The position numbers and the translations under genes are program-made. A stretch of DNA of 37,147 bases from Mayfieldus sp963772265. GTDB taxonomy: Bacteria > Actinomycetota > Thermoleophilia > Solirubrobacterales > 70-9. The notes beneath the pieces were generated by a model. That model was not told the origin of the DNA. It saw only the letters and a program-made list of their open reading frames with translations, and did not search any database. Below are positions 15,607 through 26,335 of this stretch, one piece after another. Numbering within the stretch: position 1 is the stretch's first letter; each line of letters starts with the position of its first letter. The stretch spans positions 1-37,147 of the forward strand of contig CAVYWS010000011.1 in the NCBI GenBank assembly GCA_963772265.1. The letters are read 5' to 3'.

Positions 15607-16434
15607 AGCCCGGCCTCTTGCAAGCGGGGCGGGGGCCGGTGCGACGCGCCCGGTGGCGAGCAATAGGCCGTGCAACAAGGTGATCGGCGCCGGGGGATCG
15701 CCGGGGATGTAGACGTCGACAGGAAGCACCTTGTCCACGCCGCCCCGGACTTCGGGGCCGGTCCAGATCCCTCCGCTGCAGGCATCGGTCCCCGCTGCAA
15801 CGACGATCCGCGGGTCGGGCATCGCCTCATAGGTGCGCCGCAGATGGTCCTCCATAGGTGCGGTGACCGCTCCCGTGACCAGGAGCACGTCGGCGTGCCG
15901 CGGAGTCGCCGTGAAGAAGAGCCCGAGACGCTGCATGTCGTAGTACGGGCTCTGCAGGGCGGCGATCTCCTGCTCGACGGCACCATCGGAACCGGCATCG
16001 ACATGGCGGATGTGAATCGAGCGCCGAAACGCGCGCGGCAAGGACAGGCCGCCATTGGCGGTGCCCTGCGCGCCGACGTCCCGCCCACCGGGCGCCGGCA
16101 TGCCGCCGCCTTCGGATTCGACAACCAGCGTGTCTACCTCCGGCCCCGCGAGCTCAAACCGCGCCTCCATCTTCACGGCGCCGTTCTCGACTGCACCGAC
16201 GCACAGCCCGCAGTTGATGCAGCGCGTCGCGTCGAGGCGAAGCGCACCCCTGTCGGTGACCGTCAGCGCGTCAGGAAGACAGGCGGCCGCAGCAGCTTGG
16301 GCCTGCTCGGCTGCCACGACCTCGGTGCTGATCGCCGCCCGCCCACGAAACTCAGCCGATGCCGGCTCCGGTCCGTTCGGGTACGGCGTGGTCAGGCGCC
16401 GAGAGCGCAAGCCTTTGAACAGCCAGCCGATCAT
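15603..16434 (-). CDS. Ferredoxin/NuoB-like fusion subunit of a Hyf/Ehr complex, NuoB cysteines lost
   Basis: The N-terminal part (residues 1 to about 100) is HyfH-like. It keeps one four-cysteine cluster, C52 with C72, C75 and C78 in RCINCGLC. The rest is a HyfI/NuoB-like small subunit (SIHIRHVDAGS, SPYYDMQRLGL, RHADVLLVTGAVT, VDVYIPG). The four positions that hold the [4Fe-4S] cysteines in the family are D150, V153, D217 and D246, so the cluster adjacent to the active site cannot be the usual one. As read, the frame runs on into hyfB. However, TGA 15603-15605 overlaps the hyfB ATG in the next frame, and removing one base in the C-run near 15624-15638 restores that ending. I therefore treat them as two genes. 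Start ATG 16432-16434 overlaps the hyfG stop (ATGA). Confidence 0.85.
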
Positions 16435-17893
16435 CGGTCACATCCAGCCGGCGACAGCCCGAGGCTGTGCTCGATGAAGGCAAAGTCGGTCAGCACCTGG
16501 CCCTCGAAGAGGCGGTTGAAGATGCCGAAGTTGGCGAACGACGCAGCGCGCACGTGGCACATGCTCGAGGCGATCCGCCGCGCCGGAGCGCAGGTAGTAG
16601 ACGGTCTCCCCGCGAGCCGACTCGGCGCAGCCCACGGCTTCTTCGCGGCGCAGGTCGCCGAGCGGCACGGCGGGGGGACCTGCTGGAAGATCAGCGAGCA
16701 GCTCGTCGATCATGCGCAGCGAGTCCTCGATCTCGCCGAAGCGCACCTCCAAGCGCGCCATGCCGTCACCGTCCTGCCGGACCTGCGCTTTCACGTTGAG
16801 GCGCGGATAGGCAGCGTATGGAAGGTCGCGCCGGGTATCGAGATCGATGCCCGAAGCGCGTGCCACAGGCCCGACACAGCCAAACTCGCGGGCATCTTCG
16901 CCGGACAGAGGGCCGGCTGTGAGCAGACGGTCGAGGAAGGAGTCGGTTTTCATCAGCAGGCCCAGGGCCGAGCGATAGTCGGTCGCCCAGTCGGCAAGCT
17001 GATCGCGCAAACGAGCCGCAACCTCGGAGTCGAGCTCCAGGGCGACCCCACCAGGGATCACCGCTCCGCGCAGGTAGCGATTGCCGGCGATCGCCGCCGC
17101 GAATCGGTGCAGACGTTCCTTCAGCGCGGCGAACTGCGCCTGCCCGACGGTCAGCGATGCGTCCTCGCACTCGCGGACGATCACCTCCGCGTGGTTGTAG
17201 AGGCGCTCGAGCTCGGCAAGCGCCGAGCGGATCGCAAGCGCCGGAGGCGGGGACCTGCATCTCGGCCAGCGACTCAAGCGCCTGACAGAAGGCAAGGGCG
17301 TGGGCAACGCTGGAGGTGCCCGAAACGCGCTCGGCGACGAGGACGGCAAGCGGGAGCGGAACCTGACAGATCCGCCGTTCTGCTCCGCGGCGCTTGAAGA
17401 ACAGCCGTTGGGCGCAATAGGCAACGTCTTCGCCGCTGGTCTGGACCAGGTACTGGGCGGTCTCGAACACCCCGGAGCGAACCGGCCCGTAGGGGATCAC
17501 GAACACGCCGGGACCTCCGAGACGGCGGTGGCCGCGGTGCTCCAGCCCTCCGCGCTCCTCAAGCAGACGCTCGCCGTTTTCGTGCCGCAACAGGGGCTCC
17601 AGCCGCGGGTGCCCGAGCGGCTCGACGCCATGCAGGTCATGGAGCTCGCGCTCATGCCAATGCGCGGCCGGCACCAGCGAGGTCAGCGCCGGGTAGGAGC
17701 TCTCGCCCTGCTGCAACCGGGCCCGGATTGCCGTCACCTCTCCCTGGTCGTAGACCAGAGCAATCAGCTCATCACCCTTTTCGGCGGGGGCGAGGAAGAG
17801 CGACATCAGCCGCCCACCCCCGGCGATCCTCTGGTCGATCTCCTCCGAGAACTTGCGCGTGAACCGCGCTTCTTCGCTGCGTAGCTCGATCAT
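16431..17893 (-). CDS. hyfG: Hydrogenase-like large subunit (NuoC-NuoD fusion) without NiFe ligands, two frameshifts
   Basis: HyfG/HycE-type protein. Residues 1 to about 115 are NuoC-like (AAHWHERELHDLHGVEPLG). The rest is NuoD/large-subunit-like (FVIPYGPVRSGVFE, RLFFKRRGAE, LERLYNHAEVI, ending SFANFGIFNRLFEGQVL). The first NiFe motif, normally CGxC, is SGTS (S191, S194). The last, normally DPCxxC, is replaced by a segment ending SPAGCDR. All four metal ligands are missing, so this is not a hydrogenase. It fits the energy-converting-hydrogenase-related (Ehr) group. The His residues usual in GPVHAG...GHF are also gone. Frameshifts near 17247-17253 and 16571-16590 are each repaired by removing one base. 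ATGA overlaps join it to hyfF and to the next gene. Confidence 0.87.
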
Positions 17894-19362
17894 GTCTGTC
17901 CGCCGATCACCCCGGACGCGTTTTGCAGCAGATCGCTGAGCGGGTCGGGAACCCAGAGGCCGAGGATCAGCAGCGCGGCCAGGCTGAGCAGCATTCCCGC
18001 CGCCATCAACGGCTGCTGGCGACGCGCGCAGCGCTCGCTGGGCTTCTCCGGCGGCTGCGACAGCACCATCTGGTGAAAGGTCCGATAAAGCCCGACGAAC
18101 GCGATGTTGGCCACGACGATCAGAAGCCCGGCGAAGAAGTAGGAGGATCTGGCGAAGCCGCCGCTGACGATCAGCACCTCGCTACGAAAGATTCCGAACG
18201 GCGGCATGCCCGCGATCGCAATCGCGCCGATCAAGACCATGCAGCCGGCAAACGGCGCCACCCGCATCACCCCACGCACGTCGGCGACCGCTCGTGATTC
18301 ATAACGGCTGAGCAGTTCACCGGCGCCGAAGAAGGCAAGGCTCTTGGCTGCTGCATGAGCGAGGACGTGCAAGAACGCTCCGTAGGCGGCAATCGGCCCG
18401 CCGATGCCGACCCCGAGCGAGACGATTCCCATGTGCTCGATCGAGGAATAGGCCAGCAACCGTTTGTAGTTGGCCTGGCGCAGCGCGAAAAAGCCGGCAA
18501 GAAGCAGCGAAAGGGCACCGAAGGTCAAGAGCAGCGCCCGGACATAGGTGCTGCCGGCGGCTCCCTCGGAGATCGCGCCGATTCGCAACACGGCGTAGAG
18601 CGCCGCCGCGAGCAGCGCACCCGAGAGCATGGCGCTGATCGGGCTTGGGCCTTCCGAGTGGGCATCCGGAAGCCAAGCTGTGCATCGGCACCAAGCCGAC
18701 CTTGGTCCCGAAGCCCGACGATCACCAGGGCGAACGCGGCCTTGGTCAGCGTCGGCGACATCTGGGCAGCGATCGGTGCCAGCTCGCTGTAGCGAGGCGT
18801 GAAATCGTGCCCCAGGGCGGGGACGGCCGCGACGTAGAGCATCACGATGCCGAACAGGCCTATCGCCAGCCCCGAGGAGCCGATCACGAGGTACTTCCAG
18901 CCCGCCTCCAGCGAAGCGTCGTTGCCCTCGCTTGTAACCAGCAGTGCCGAGACAACCGTTGTCAGTTCGACCGCGACCCAGAGCACGGCCAAGTTGTCGA
19001 CCAGGGGTGTGGCCAACAAGGCAAACCCGAAGAGGTTGAGCAGCGGCCAGTAAACACGCCGCTGCTGCACGTGCCCGATCTGCGGACGCAGGTAGCCCGC
19101 CGAATAGATGGTGACCACGGCATAGACGAAGGCGATCCCGAGTAGGAAGACACCACTCAGTGCATCTACATAGACGGCCGAGCCCAATGCGCTTTGGCCA
19201 TGCTCGACGTCAAAGCCGAAGACGACGACCAGCGCCGCCGCCAACGAACCCAACGCTGGCGACTATCGAGAACAGCGCCGAGATCGTCCGGTCGCCTGTG
19301 ATCCAGGTCAACCCGGCGGCGAGCAGCGGCAAAAGAACTGTGATCAATGCGGCAAAGCCCAT
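17890..19362 (-). CDS. hyfF: Hyf/Ehr complex antiporter-like subunit F (three frameshifts as read)
   Basis: Membrane subunit of the NuoL/NuoN/MrpD family, about 490 residues when joined. Key segments are intact once frames are joined: LWVAVELTTVVSALLV (TM5 Glu), GFGTKVGLVPMHSWLPDAHS (TM7 Lys and HxWLPDAH), EGPSPISAMLSG, LLAYSSIEHMGIVSLGVG and AGMPPFGIF. These are the residues needed for ion translocation. Start ATG 19360-19362 follows the hyfE stop by 3 bases, and the stop overlaps hyfG (ATGA 17890-17893). Frameshifts lie near 19243-19256, 18706-18718 and 18670-18682. Each needs one base removed. Confidence 0.87.
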
Positions 19363-19365
19363 CGC

Positions 19366-20038
19366 CTAGCCCCGCAGCGCGTTCATGTCGACGACGCTCG
19401 TGCCCGGCTGTGCGGGCGACGACCAACCTCGCCAGCACGCCATAGAAGATCACCGCGGTGATCACGTCGAACAACAGCAGGAAACCGACCGCGAACGGAA
19501 GTGCCGGCGCCAATGTGACCGTTGCGAAGAAGACGCCGTTCTCCAGGACCAGAAGACCGACGATCTGGCTGATCAGGTTCTGGCGCGTGATCATGAAAAA
19601 GAGCCCGACCAAGATCAGCGCGATCGGCATGCCCAGAACCGGGTTGGGCAGAAGCGTCCCGGTCGCTCCCAGGGCCGAGGCCGACCAATAGGCAAAGCCG
19701 GCCAGCGCGCCGCCGATCAGCAGCGACATCGGCACCTCGATCACGAGCGGCACTTCGTGCTCTGCAACCTGAAAGGTGATCTGGCGGTTGATGCCGATCG
19801 GGAGCAAGAAGCTCTTGATCGCCAGGGTCAGAACCCCGAGGACGATCAAGTCGGCCGAGCCGCGGTGGATACCGACCAGCGCGGCGAATGCAGCCGCGAA
19901 GAATGACTGCATTGCATAGACGCGGATCTGCTCGTGCACCAGCTTGGCTCCCAGCAACGCAAGCGTGCTGAGCAAGGCACCGATCGCGATCAGAGCCGCG
20001 AGAGCATGCGCTAGGTCGTATTGGGGTCCCGACTCCAT
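19366..20038 (-). CDS. hyfE: Hyf/Ehr complex subunit E (one frameshift as read)
   Basis: Small hydrophobic membrane subunit of about 220 residues, related to HyfE/HycP and distantly to NuoK. Marks are ITRQNLISQIVGLLVLENGV and LLFDVITAVIFYGVLARL. The expected C-terminus (VVDMNALRG then TAG 19366-19368) is in a shifted frame. Removing one base in 19396-19420 connects it. Without the repair the frame runs on into hyfF as non-homologous sequence. Start ATG 20036-20038, 3 bases after hyfC. Confidence 0.85.
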
Positions 20039-20041
20039 GGC

Positions 20042-20991
20042 TCAGCCGTCGGCCAGGTAGAAGACGAGGATCGCCAGCAGGGAGAGAACGAAGCCGGCGC
20101 CCATGAAGTCGGGGATGCGAAACAGCCGCAGCTTGGCGACGATCGACTCGACGACCACGATGACAGTCCCCAGCCCGATCATCTTGGCGAGCAGGAGGAG
20201 CATCGCCGCCGCCACTGCTCCGGCCGATCGTGTGTCGGCCAGACCCCAGGGGACGATGAGGACATTGAGAAAGACGACGTACAGCAGGTACTGCTTCATC
20301 GTCGAGGCCCATCGGAACAGCGCCATGGCCGGGCCGGAGTGCTCGAAAAGCCGCGCGTCGTCGATCATCCCGAACTCCAGCGTCGAGCCCTGGCTCTCGA
20401 TCGGCACCCGGCCGGTGTCGACAATCAGCATCAAGAAGAAAGCCGCCGCCGCCAGCAGGTGGCTGGGCCGGAAGTACTGCGACGCCGATTCCTTCAGGGT
20501 CGCGTTGAGCGCGTAGGGCAGATCAGTGCCCGAGACCAGCGCGACGGTGAAGAAGACGAAGATCAGCGTCGGCTCGACCAGCGTCGCCACCGATTGCGTG
20601 CGGCTGGAACCGAGGGAGGCGTAGACCGAGCCGGAGTCGACCCCGGCCAAGGCGGTCACAAAGCCGGCGAGGCCGAAGAGCAGAGCGCCCGCGAGGATGT
20701 CCCCCGCGGTGCCCAGAGGCAGGGGGAAGCTTGTCAGGATCGGGATCAGCAGGCGATCGTGCAGTAGAGGCGACGGCGATCACTGGAGCGACCTCGAAGA
20801 AGGGCGAGGAGGTTTCCGGGCGCAGCGTCTCCTTGCGAAAGTACTTCGCGATGTCGAAGTAGGGCTGCAGGACCGACGGGCCCTGCCGCGACTGCAGCTG
20901 CGCCTCCAGCTTGGCGATCACCCCGCTGATCAGCGGCGCGAACAGACAGCATGCTGGCTACCTGGCAAACCTGGATTGTCCAAGCGGGCAT
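20042..20991 (-). CDS. hyfC: Hyf/Ehr complex NuoH-like subunit C (two frameshifts as read)
   Basis: NuoH/HyfC/HycD-type subunit that couples the peripheral arm to the ion-translocating arm. Joined segments: LFAPLISGVIAKLEAQLQSR, QGPSVLQPYFDIAKYFRKE, SPFFEVAPVIAVAS, LVEPTLIFVFFTVAL, DTGRVPIESQGSTLEFGMID and KQYLLYVVFLNVLIVPWGL. The Glu-rich cytoplasmic loop (IESQGSTLEF) typical of the family is kept. Start is ATG 20989-20991 or GTG one codon earlier. Frameshifts near 20941-20952 and 20757-20772 are each fixed by removing one base. First gene of the block. About 316 residues when joined. Confidence 0.87.
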
Positions 20992-21250
20992 CACGGCTAG
21001 TGCGCAGGCTCCGATCGACAGGTCGTCGAATCAGGAGCCATCAGCCCAACTTGGGCGGTTCGGCACTACAGCCAGCGCCCCGGCGAACTCCATCGCCGCG
21101 TCCCTGAGGACGAGCGCATGATAGCGACCCGGTTGGCTTCCACCTCGTCGGTCATCGCGACCGGGTTCAAAGCCCGCCATTCAATGCTGACGATCGAGGG
21201 CCGACGCGCGGGCGAGGAGTGCGAAGCCGTAGAGGCCATTGAACACCCGG
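20992..21250. other. Gap between ppa and hyfC without a confident gene
   Basis: This 259-base stretch must carry the 5' end of the Hyf block. A 49-residue frame on the minus strand (ATG 21178-21180 to TGA 21031-21033) contains ALVLRDAAMEFAGALAVVP but matches nothing I recognise. I see no good -35/-10 pair and no intrinsic terminator for ppa. Confidence 0.3.
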
Positions 21251-21796
21251 CTAGGCGCGCGGAATATCGGCGGTATGCCGGTCGGCGAACCGCTGCTGCG
21301 CCGTCGCGATCTCCGTCTCGGCCTTCTGCCGACCGCCCCAACCCTCGATTGCGGTTACTCGATCCGGCTCAAGGTCCTTGTAGACGAGGAAGAAATGCTC
21401 GATCTCGTCGCGTGCTCGCGGAGAGACATCCTCCAGCTCATTCACGTCCTGCCACTCGGGGTCCCCCAGCGGCAGGCAGAGGATCTTGTCGTCGACCCCG
21501 GTTTCGTCACGCATCTCGAAGATTCCAATTGGACGAACGTCGATCCGGCAACCCGGGAACGTGGGCTCGCCGACGAGGATCAGCGCGTCCAGGTGTGCAT
21601 CGATCTCGGCGCCGGGATGGCCGGCCTTTCGGCGCGCACCTTCCTCCGTCAGCGTCCCCTCGATGAAGCCATAGTCGGCCGGATATACGACTGACGCGAA
21701 GAGCTGGCGATCCAGCCTGAGAACACCGCCGTCTTTGTCGTACTCGTACTTATTGCGGCTGCCCCTGGGCACCTCGACGAAGCACGTCAATTCCAC
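21251..21796 (-). CDS. ppa: Inorganic pyrophosphatase, family I, with altered metal loop
   Basis: Hydrolyses pyrophosphate, pulling biosynthetic reactions forward. The 181-residue cytoplasmic protein matches family I: FVEVPRGSRNKYEYD, YPADYGFIEGTL, EPTFPGCRIDVRPIG, RDETGVDDKIL (the D97/D102 region) and EIEHFFLVYKDLE. The usual metal loop DGDPxDA is replaced by an insertion of about ten residues and then EIDAHLDALIL. D70 is kept, but D65 and D67 positions are Ile and Ala with an Asp between them. Start GTG 21794-21796 with AAGGAG upstream. Most likely an active variant, but the loop is unusual. Confidence 0.92.
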   Translation of the reverse strand: MELTCFVEVPRGSRNKYEYDKDGGVLRLDRQLFASVVYPADYGFIEGTLTEEGARRKAGHPGAEIDAHLDALILVGEPTFPGCRIDVRPIGIFEMRDETGVDDKILCLPLGDPEWQDVNELEDVSPRARDEIEHFFLVYKDLEPDRVTAIEGWGGRQKAETEIATAQQRFADRHTADIPRA

Positions 21797-21845
21797 CGGC
21801 GTCTGCTCCTTCTCTCTTCAGCTTGAGACGGATCAGAAGCCATCA

Positions 21846-21897
21846 GCGCCGAGATCGGCGCGGTTGAAGGCGAGCCTCATCGCCTCCAACGAGTATA
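21846..21897 (-). promoter_or_regulatory. Possible ppa promoter and leader palindrome
   Basis: TATACT (21892-21897, minus strand) preceded by TGCA is a fair -10 with no clear -35. The predicted leader to the GTG is about 90 bases. Within it GCGCCGAGATCGGCGC at 21846-21861 is a perfect 7-bp inverted repeat with a 2-base centre, either an operator or a small hairpin. Confidence 0.35.
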
Positions 21898-21943
21898 TGC
21901 AGGGGGACGGGACCCGCAGCCGGCCCGTTGGACTGGGGGCCGC

Positions 21944-22332
21944 CTACTGCGTCCGGATCAGCTTGCCGGCAGGGTCGAGCTCGACGAAGTGGTGCGCCTT
22001 GCCCTCGCGAAAGAGCGAGCACTGGTTCGCAGGCTCGTCGTCGATCGGCCGGCGGGGGTCATGGGCGATGTCGGCGACCCAGTCGCCGCCGAGATGCGGT
22101 ATTGGGTTGCCGATGCAGGGGCCCGTGGCGAGATCAAGGGTGCTGAAGGCCTTCGCCACCTGGTAGAGCTCCTTCGCCGTCTTCACCGCCTTCTTCGTCT
22201 CCGCCTTGCTCGGAGGCCCGCTCGATCCCCCCCTCCTCCGCCGCATGCGCCGAGGGCCAGGACCGCAGCGGCGAGCGCGCCCGCGAGCGCGGCGCGACCA
22301 GGGAGCAGCGACAGAACCCGAGCGACGGTCAG
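21944..22332 (-). CDS. Small putative lipoprotein (frameshift in a seven-base homopolymer)
   Basis: Two frames together make one sensible protein of about 129 residues. The upstream frame gives a lipoprotein signal (hydrophobic LAGALAAAVLALGAC, lipobox LGAC, then Gly). The downstream frame gives the mature part (KAETKKAVKTAKELYQVAKA, GPCIGNPIPHLGGDWVADIA, ending at TAG 21944-21946). They meet in a run of seven C (plus strand 22227-22233), where one extra base would join them. No ATG, GTG or TTG is in frame upstream of the signal. CTG 22330-22332, after AGGTAG, is the likeliest start. It lies 10 bases after the ftsH stop. Function unknown. Confidence 0.65.
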
Positions 22333-22342
22333 GGCGTTCTAC

Positions 22343-24301
<1,959 letters not shown>

Positions 24302-24424
24302 AACAGCCCTTTACGGCGTAAACAAAGGAAATCCGGCCTTGCAACCGGGATCTCAGCGTACCAGGCACCCCCTGCCTGCCTGAAGCGCCCATGGCCACAT
24401 CTACGGGCGCCGGGGGGGCTTGGA

Positions 24425-24985
24425 TCAGGCGTCGCCGCCCTGTTCGTCGAGGACCGCGACGTAGTCGAGATTGCGGTAGCGCTGGGAGTGGTCGAGTCCG
24501 TAGCCGATCGCGAAGCGATTCGGGATCTCAAAGCCGACGTAGCGGGTCGGCAGGTCGACCCTGCGGCGCTCGGGCTTGGTCAACAGCGCGCAGACCTCGA
24601 GCGAGCGCGGCGAGCGCGCCTTCAGGTTGCGCATCAGGTAGTGCAGGGTGAGGCCGGAGTCGATGATGTCCTCGACGATCAGCACGTCGCGGCCCTCGAT
24701 CGGAGCGTCGAGGTCCTTGAGGATCCGCACCACGCCTGAGGAATCGGTCGAGGAGCCGTAGCTGGAGACGGCCATGAAGTCGACCTCGCACGGCACCGTG
24801 AGCTGGCGCATCAGGTCGGCGATGAACAGCACCGCCCCCTTCAGCACGCCGACCATGACCAGGTCGCGGCCCTCGTAATCGCGGCTGATCTCGGCCCCCA
24901 GCTCGCGCACCCGCCGCTGGAGGTCCTCACTGGAGACGAGGATCTCTCCGATCGCGTCGTCGCTCACCGGCGCAGTATGGCTCAA
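24425..24985 (-). CDS. hpt: Hypoxanthine phosphoribosyltransferase
   Basis: Purine salvage: joins hypoxanthine or guanine to PRPP. The 186-residue protein shows VGVLKGAVLFIADLMR, DFMAVSSYGSST and the PRPP motif VLIVEDIIDSGLTL, with YVGFEIPNRFAIGYGLD near the end. The start is either TTG 24983-24985, overlapping the tilS stop as TTGA, or GTG 24965-24967 (protein starting MSDDAIGEIL). Neither has a strong ribosome binding site. The tilS-hpt-ftsH order is a classic bacterial arrangement. Confidence 0.96.
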   Translation of the reverse strand: MSHTAPVSDDAIGEILVSSEDLQRRVRELGAEISRDYEGRDLVMVGVLKGAVLFIADLMRQLTVPCEVDFMAVSSYGSSTDSSGVVRILKDLDAPIEGRDVLIVEDIIDSGLTLHYLMRNLKARSPRSLEVCALLTKPERRRVDLPTRYVGFEIPNRFAIGYGLDHSQRYRNLDYVAVLDEQGGDA

Positions 24986-26325
24986 GCGCTGAGGCTGGCG
25001 GTCAGCACCGCCGCCCGTTCCGAGCCGGGGCCCAGCTTGAACTCCTCAGAGACCGCGACTCCGGCAACCCAGGCGATGCGGCCGCCGGCGACGACGACGG
25101 GCAGGCCGTGTCGAAGCGAGCGCGGCACCCGGCTGTCGGTGAAGAGGTCCTGCAGCGTCTTGGTGCCGGCGAGGCCGAGCGGCCGCATCCGGTCGCCGTC
25201 CTGCCAGGCGCGCACCTGGAGGCGGTCGCCGAGCGCCGCCGCGTCGAGGGTCGCGACGTCGGGGCCGATCGGCTCGAGGCCGGCGGGCTGCAGCTCGGCC
25301 CGGATCTCCCAGTCGCCGAAGCGGCAGCTTCCCGGCACCTTCAGGATCGCCGGCTCGGGCTCCCCCTTGTCCTGGCGCATGGCGAAGCGGATCAGCCCCG
25401 CCTCGCAGATCGCCCGCACACCGCCCGGCAGCTCGACCTCGCCCCCCTCCGGCCGGCGGGCGAGGCGCCAGATCTCGCTCGTGCGGTCGGGGCCGAGGGC
25501 GACCTGGCGACCGGCGGCGCGCTCGGCCAGCCGGCGCAGCGCCAGGCGGCGGATCGCCGGCGCCAGCTCGGCCAGGCGCTCGACCTGAATCGCGGTCGAG
25601 GGCGGCGGCGCGGCCGCAAGCTCGAGCGCTTCGACGGCCAGGGCCTCCAGCGCGTCGGCCTCCTCGGCCAGCTCGGCCCAGGTCGAGGCGATGTTCTCCT
25701 CCGCCGCCGGGTTGATCTCGCGCAGGGCCGGCATCACCTCCTCGCGGACCCTGACCCGGGCGAAGCGCAGATCGCGGTTCGAAGGATCGTCGCGATAAGG
25801 CAGCCCCGCCTCCGCCGCGAGCCGCCTCGTGTCGGCACGGCCGATCGCCAGCAGCGGGCGCACCAGGCGGCCCCGGCGCGGAGCCAGCCCGAGCATCGCC
25901 CGCCGGCCCGGTGAGGCGGCGAGCCGGTAGAGCATCGTCTCGGCGAGATCGCTGCGGGTGTGGCCGGTCGCGATCCACTCCCCGCCGCGCCCTCCGCGCA
26001 GCCTTTCGGCCGCCGAGTAGCGGGCTTCGCGCGCGGCCTCCTGCATGTTCCCTTCCGCCAGCCGCGGACGCTCGACCGCCAGCTCGATTCCCAGCTCCTC
26101 GCAGAGCTCAAGGCAGGCCTCCTCGTCGTCGTCGGAGTCGTCGCGCAGGCGGTAGTTGAGGTGAAGGGCGGCGATCGTGTCCGCGCCCACCGCCCAGGCC
26201 AGGCCCGCCGCCAGGCAGGCCGAGTCGGGGCCGCCGGATAGCAGCGCCACCCCGCTGCTCCCCGGCGCCACCAGGCCGCTGTCGCGAACGACCCGCGCAA
26301 GCCGCTCGACCGCTTCGTTCGTCAC
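24982..26325 (-). CDS. tilS: tRNA(Ile)-lysidine synthase
   Basis: Converts the wobble cytidine of tRNA-Ile(CAU) to lysidine using ATP and lysine. The 447-residue protein has the N-type ATP pyrophosphatase P-loop SGGPDS (30-35), ATGHTRSDLAETMLYRL and PYRDDPSNRD, followed by the tRNA-binding C-terminal domains (GDRMRPLGLAGTKTLQDLF). Start GTG 26323-26325. GAGGG lies almost against it, so translation may depend on coupling with the cyclase gene ending 10 bases upstream. The stop overlaps the hpt start. Confidence 0.96.
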   Translation of the reverse strand: MTNEAVERLARVVRDSGLVAPGSSGVALLSGGPDSACLAAGLAWAVGADTIAALHLNYRLRDDSDDDEEACLELCEELGIELAVERPRLAEGNMQEAAREARYSAAERLRGGRGGEWIATGHTRSDLAETMLYRLAASPGRRAMLGLAPRRGRLVRPLLAIGRADTRRLAAEAGLPYRDDPSNRDLRFARVRVREEVMPALREINPAAEENIASTWAELAEEADALEALAVEALELAAAPPPSTAIQVERLAELAPAIRRLALRRLAERAAGRQVALGPDRTSEIWRLARRPEGGEVELPGGVRAICEAGLIRFAMRQDKGEPEPAILKVPGSCRFGDWEIRAELQPAGLEPIGPDVATLDAAALGDRLQVRAWQDGDRMRPLGLAGTKTLQDLFTDSRVPRSLRHGLPVVVAGGRIAWVAGVAVSEEFKLGPGSERAAVLTASLSA

Positions 26326-26335
26326 CCCTCAGAGG

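Noticed and set aside
16431..17893. A true NiFe hydrogenase or formate hydrogenlyase large subunit
   Set aside because: All four NiFe cysteine positions are substituted, and the codons (for example TCG and TCC at the CGxC site) do not become Cys in any nearby frame.
13596..20991. Standard respiratory complex I (nuo) operon
   Set aside because: There are no nuoE, F, G, A, J or M genes. The NuoC-NuoD fusion, the HyfE subunit and the ferredoxin/NuoB-like fusion point to the Hyf/Ehr group.
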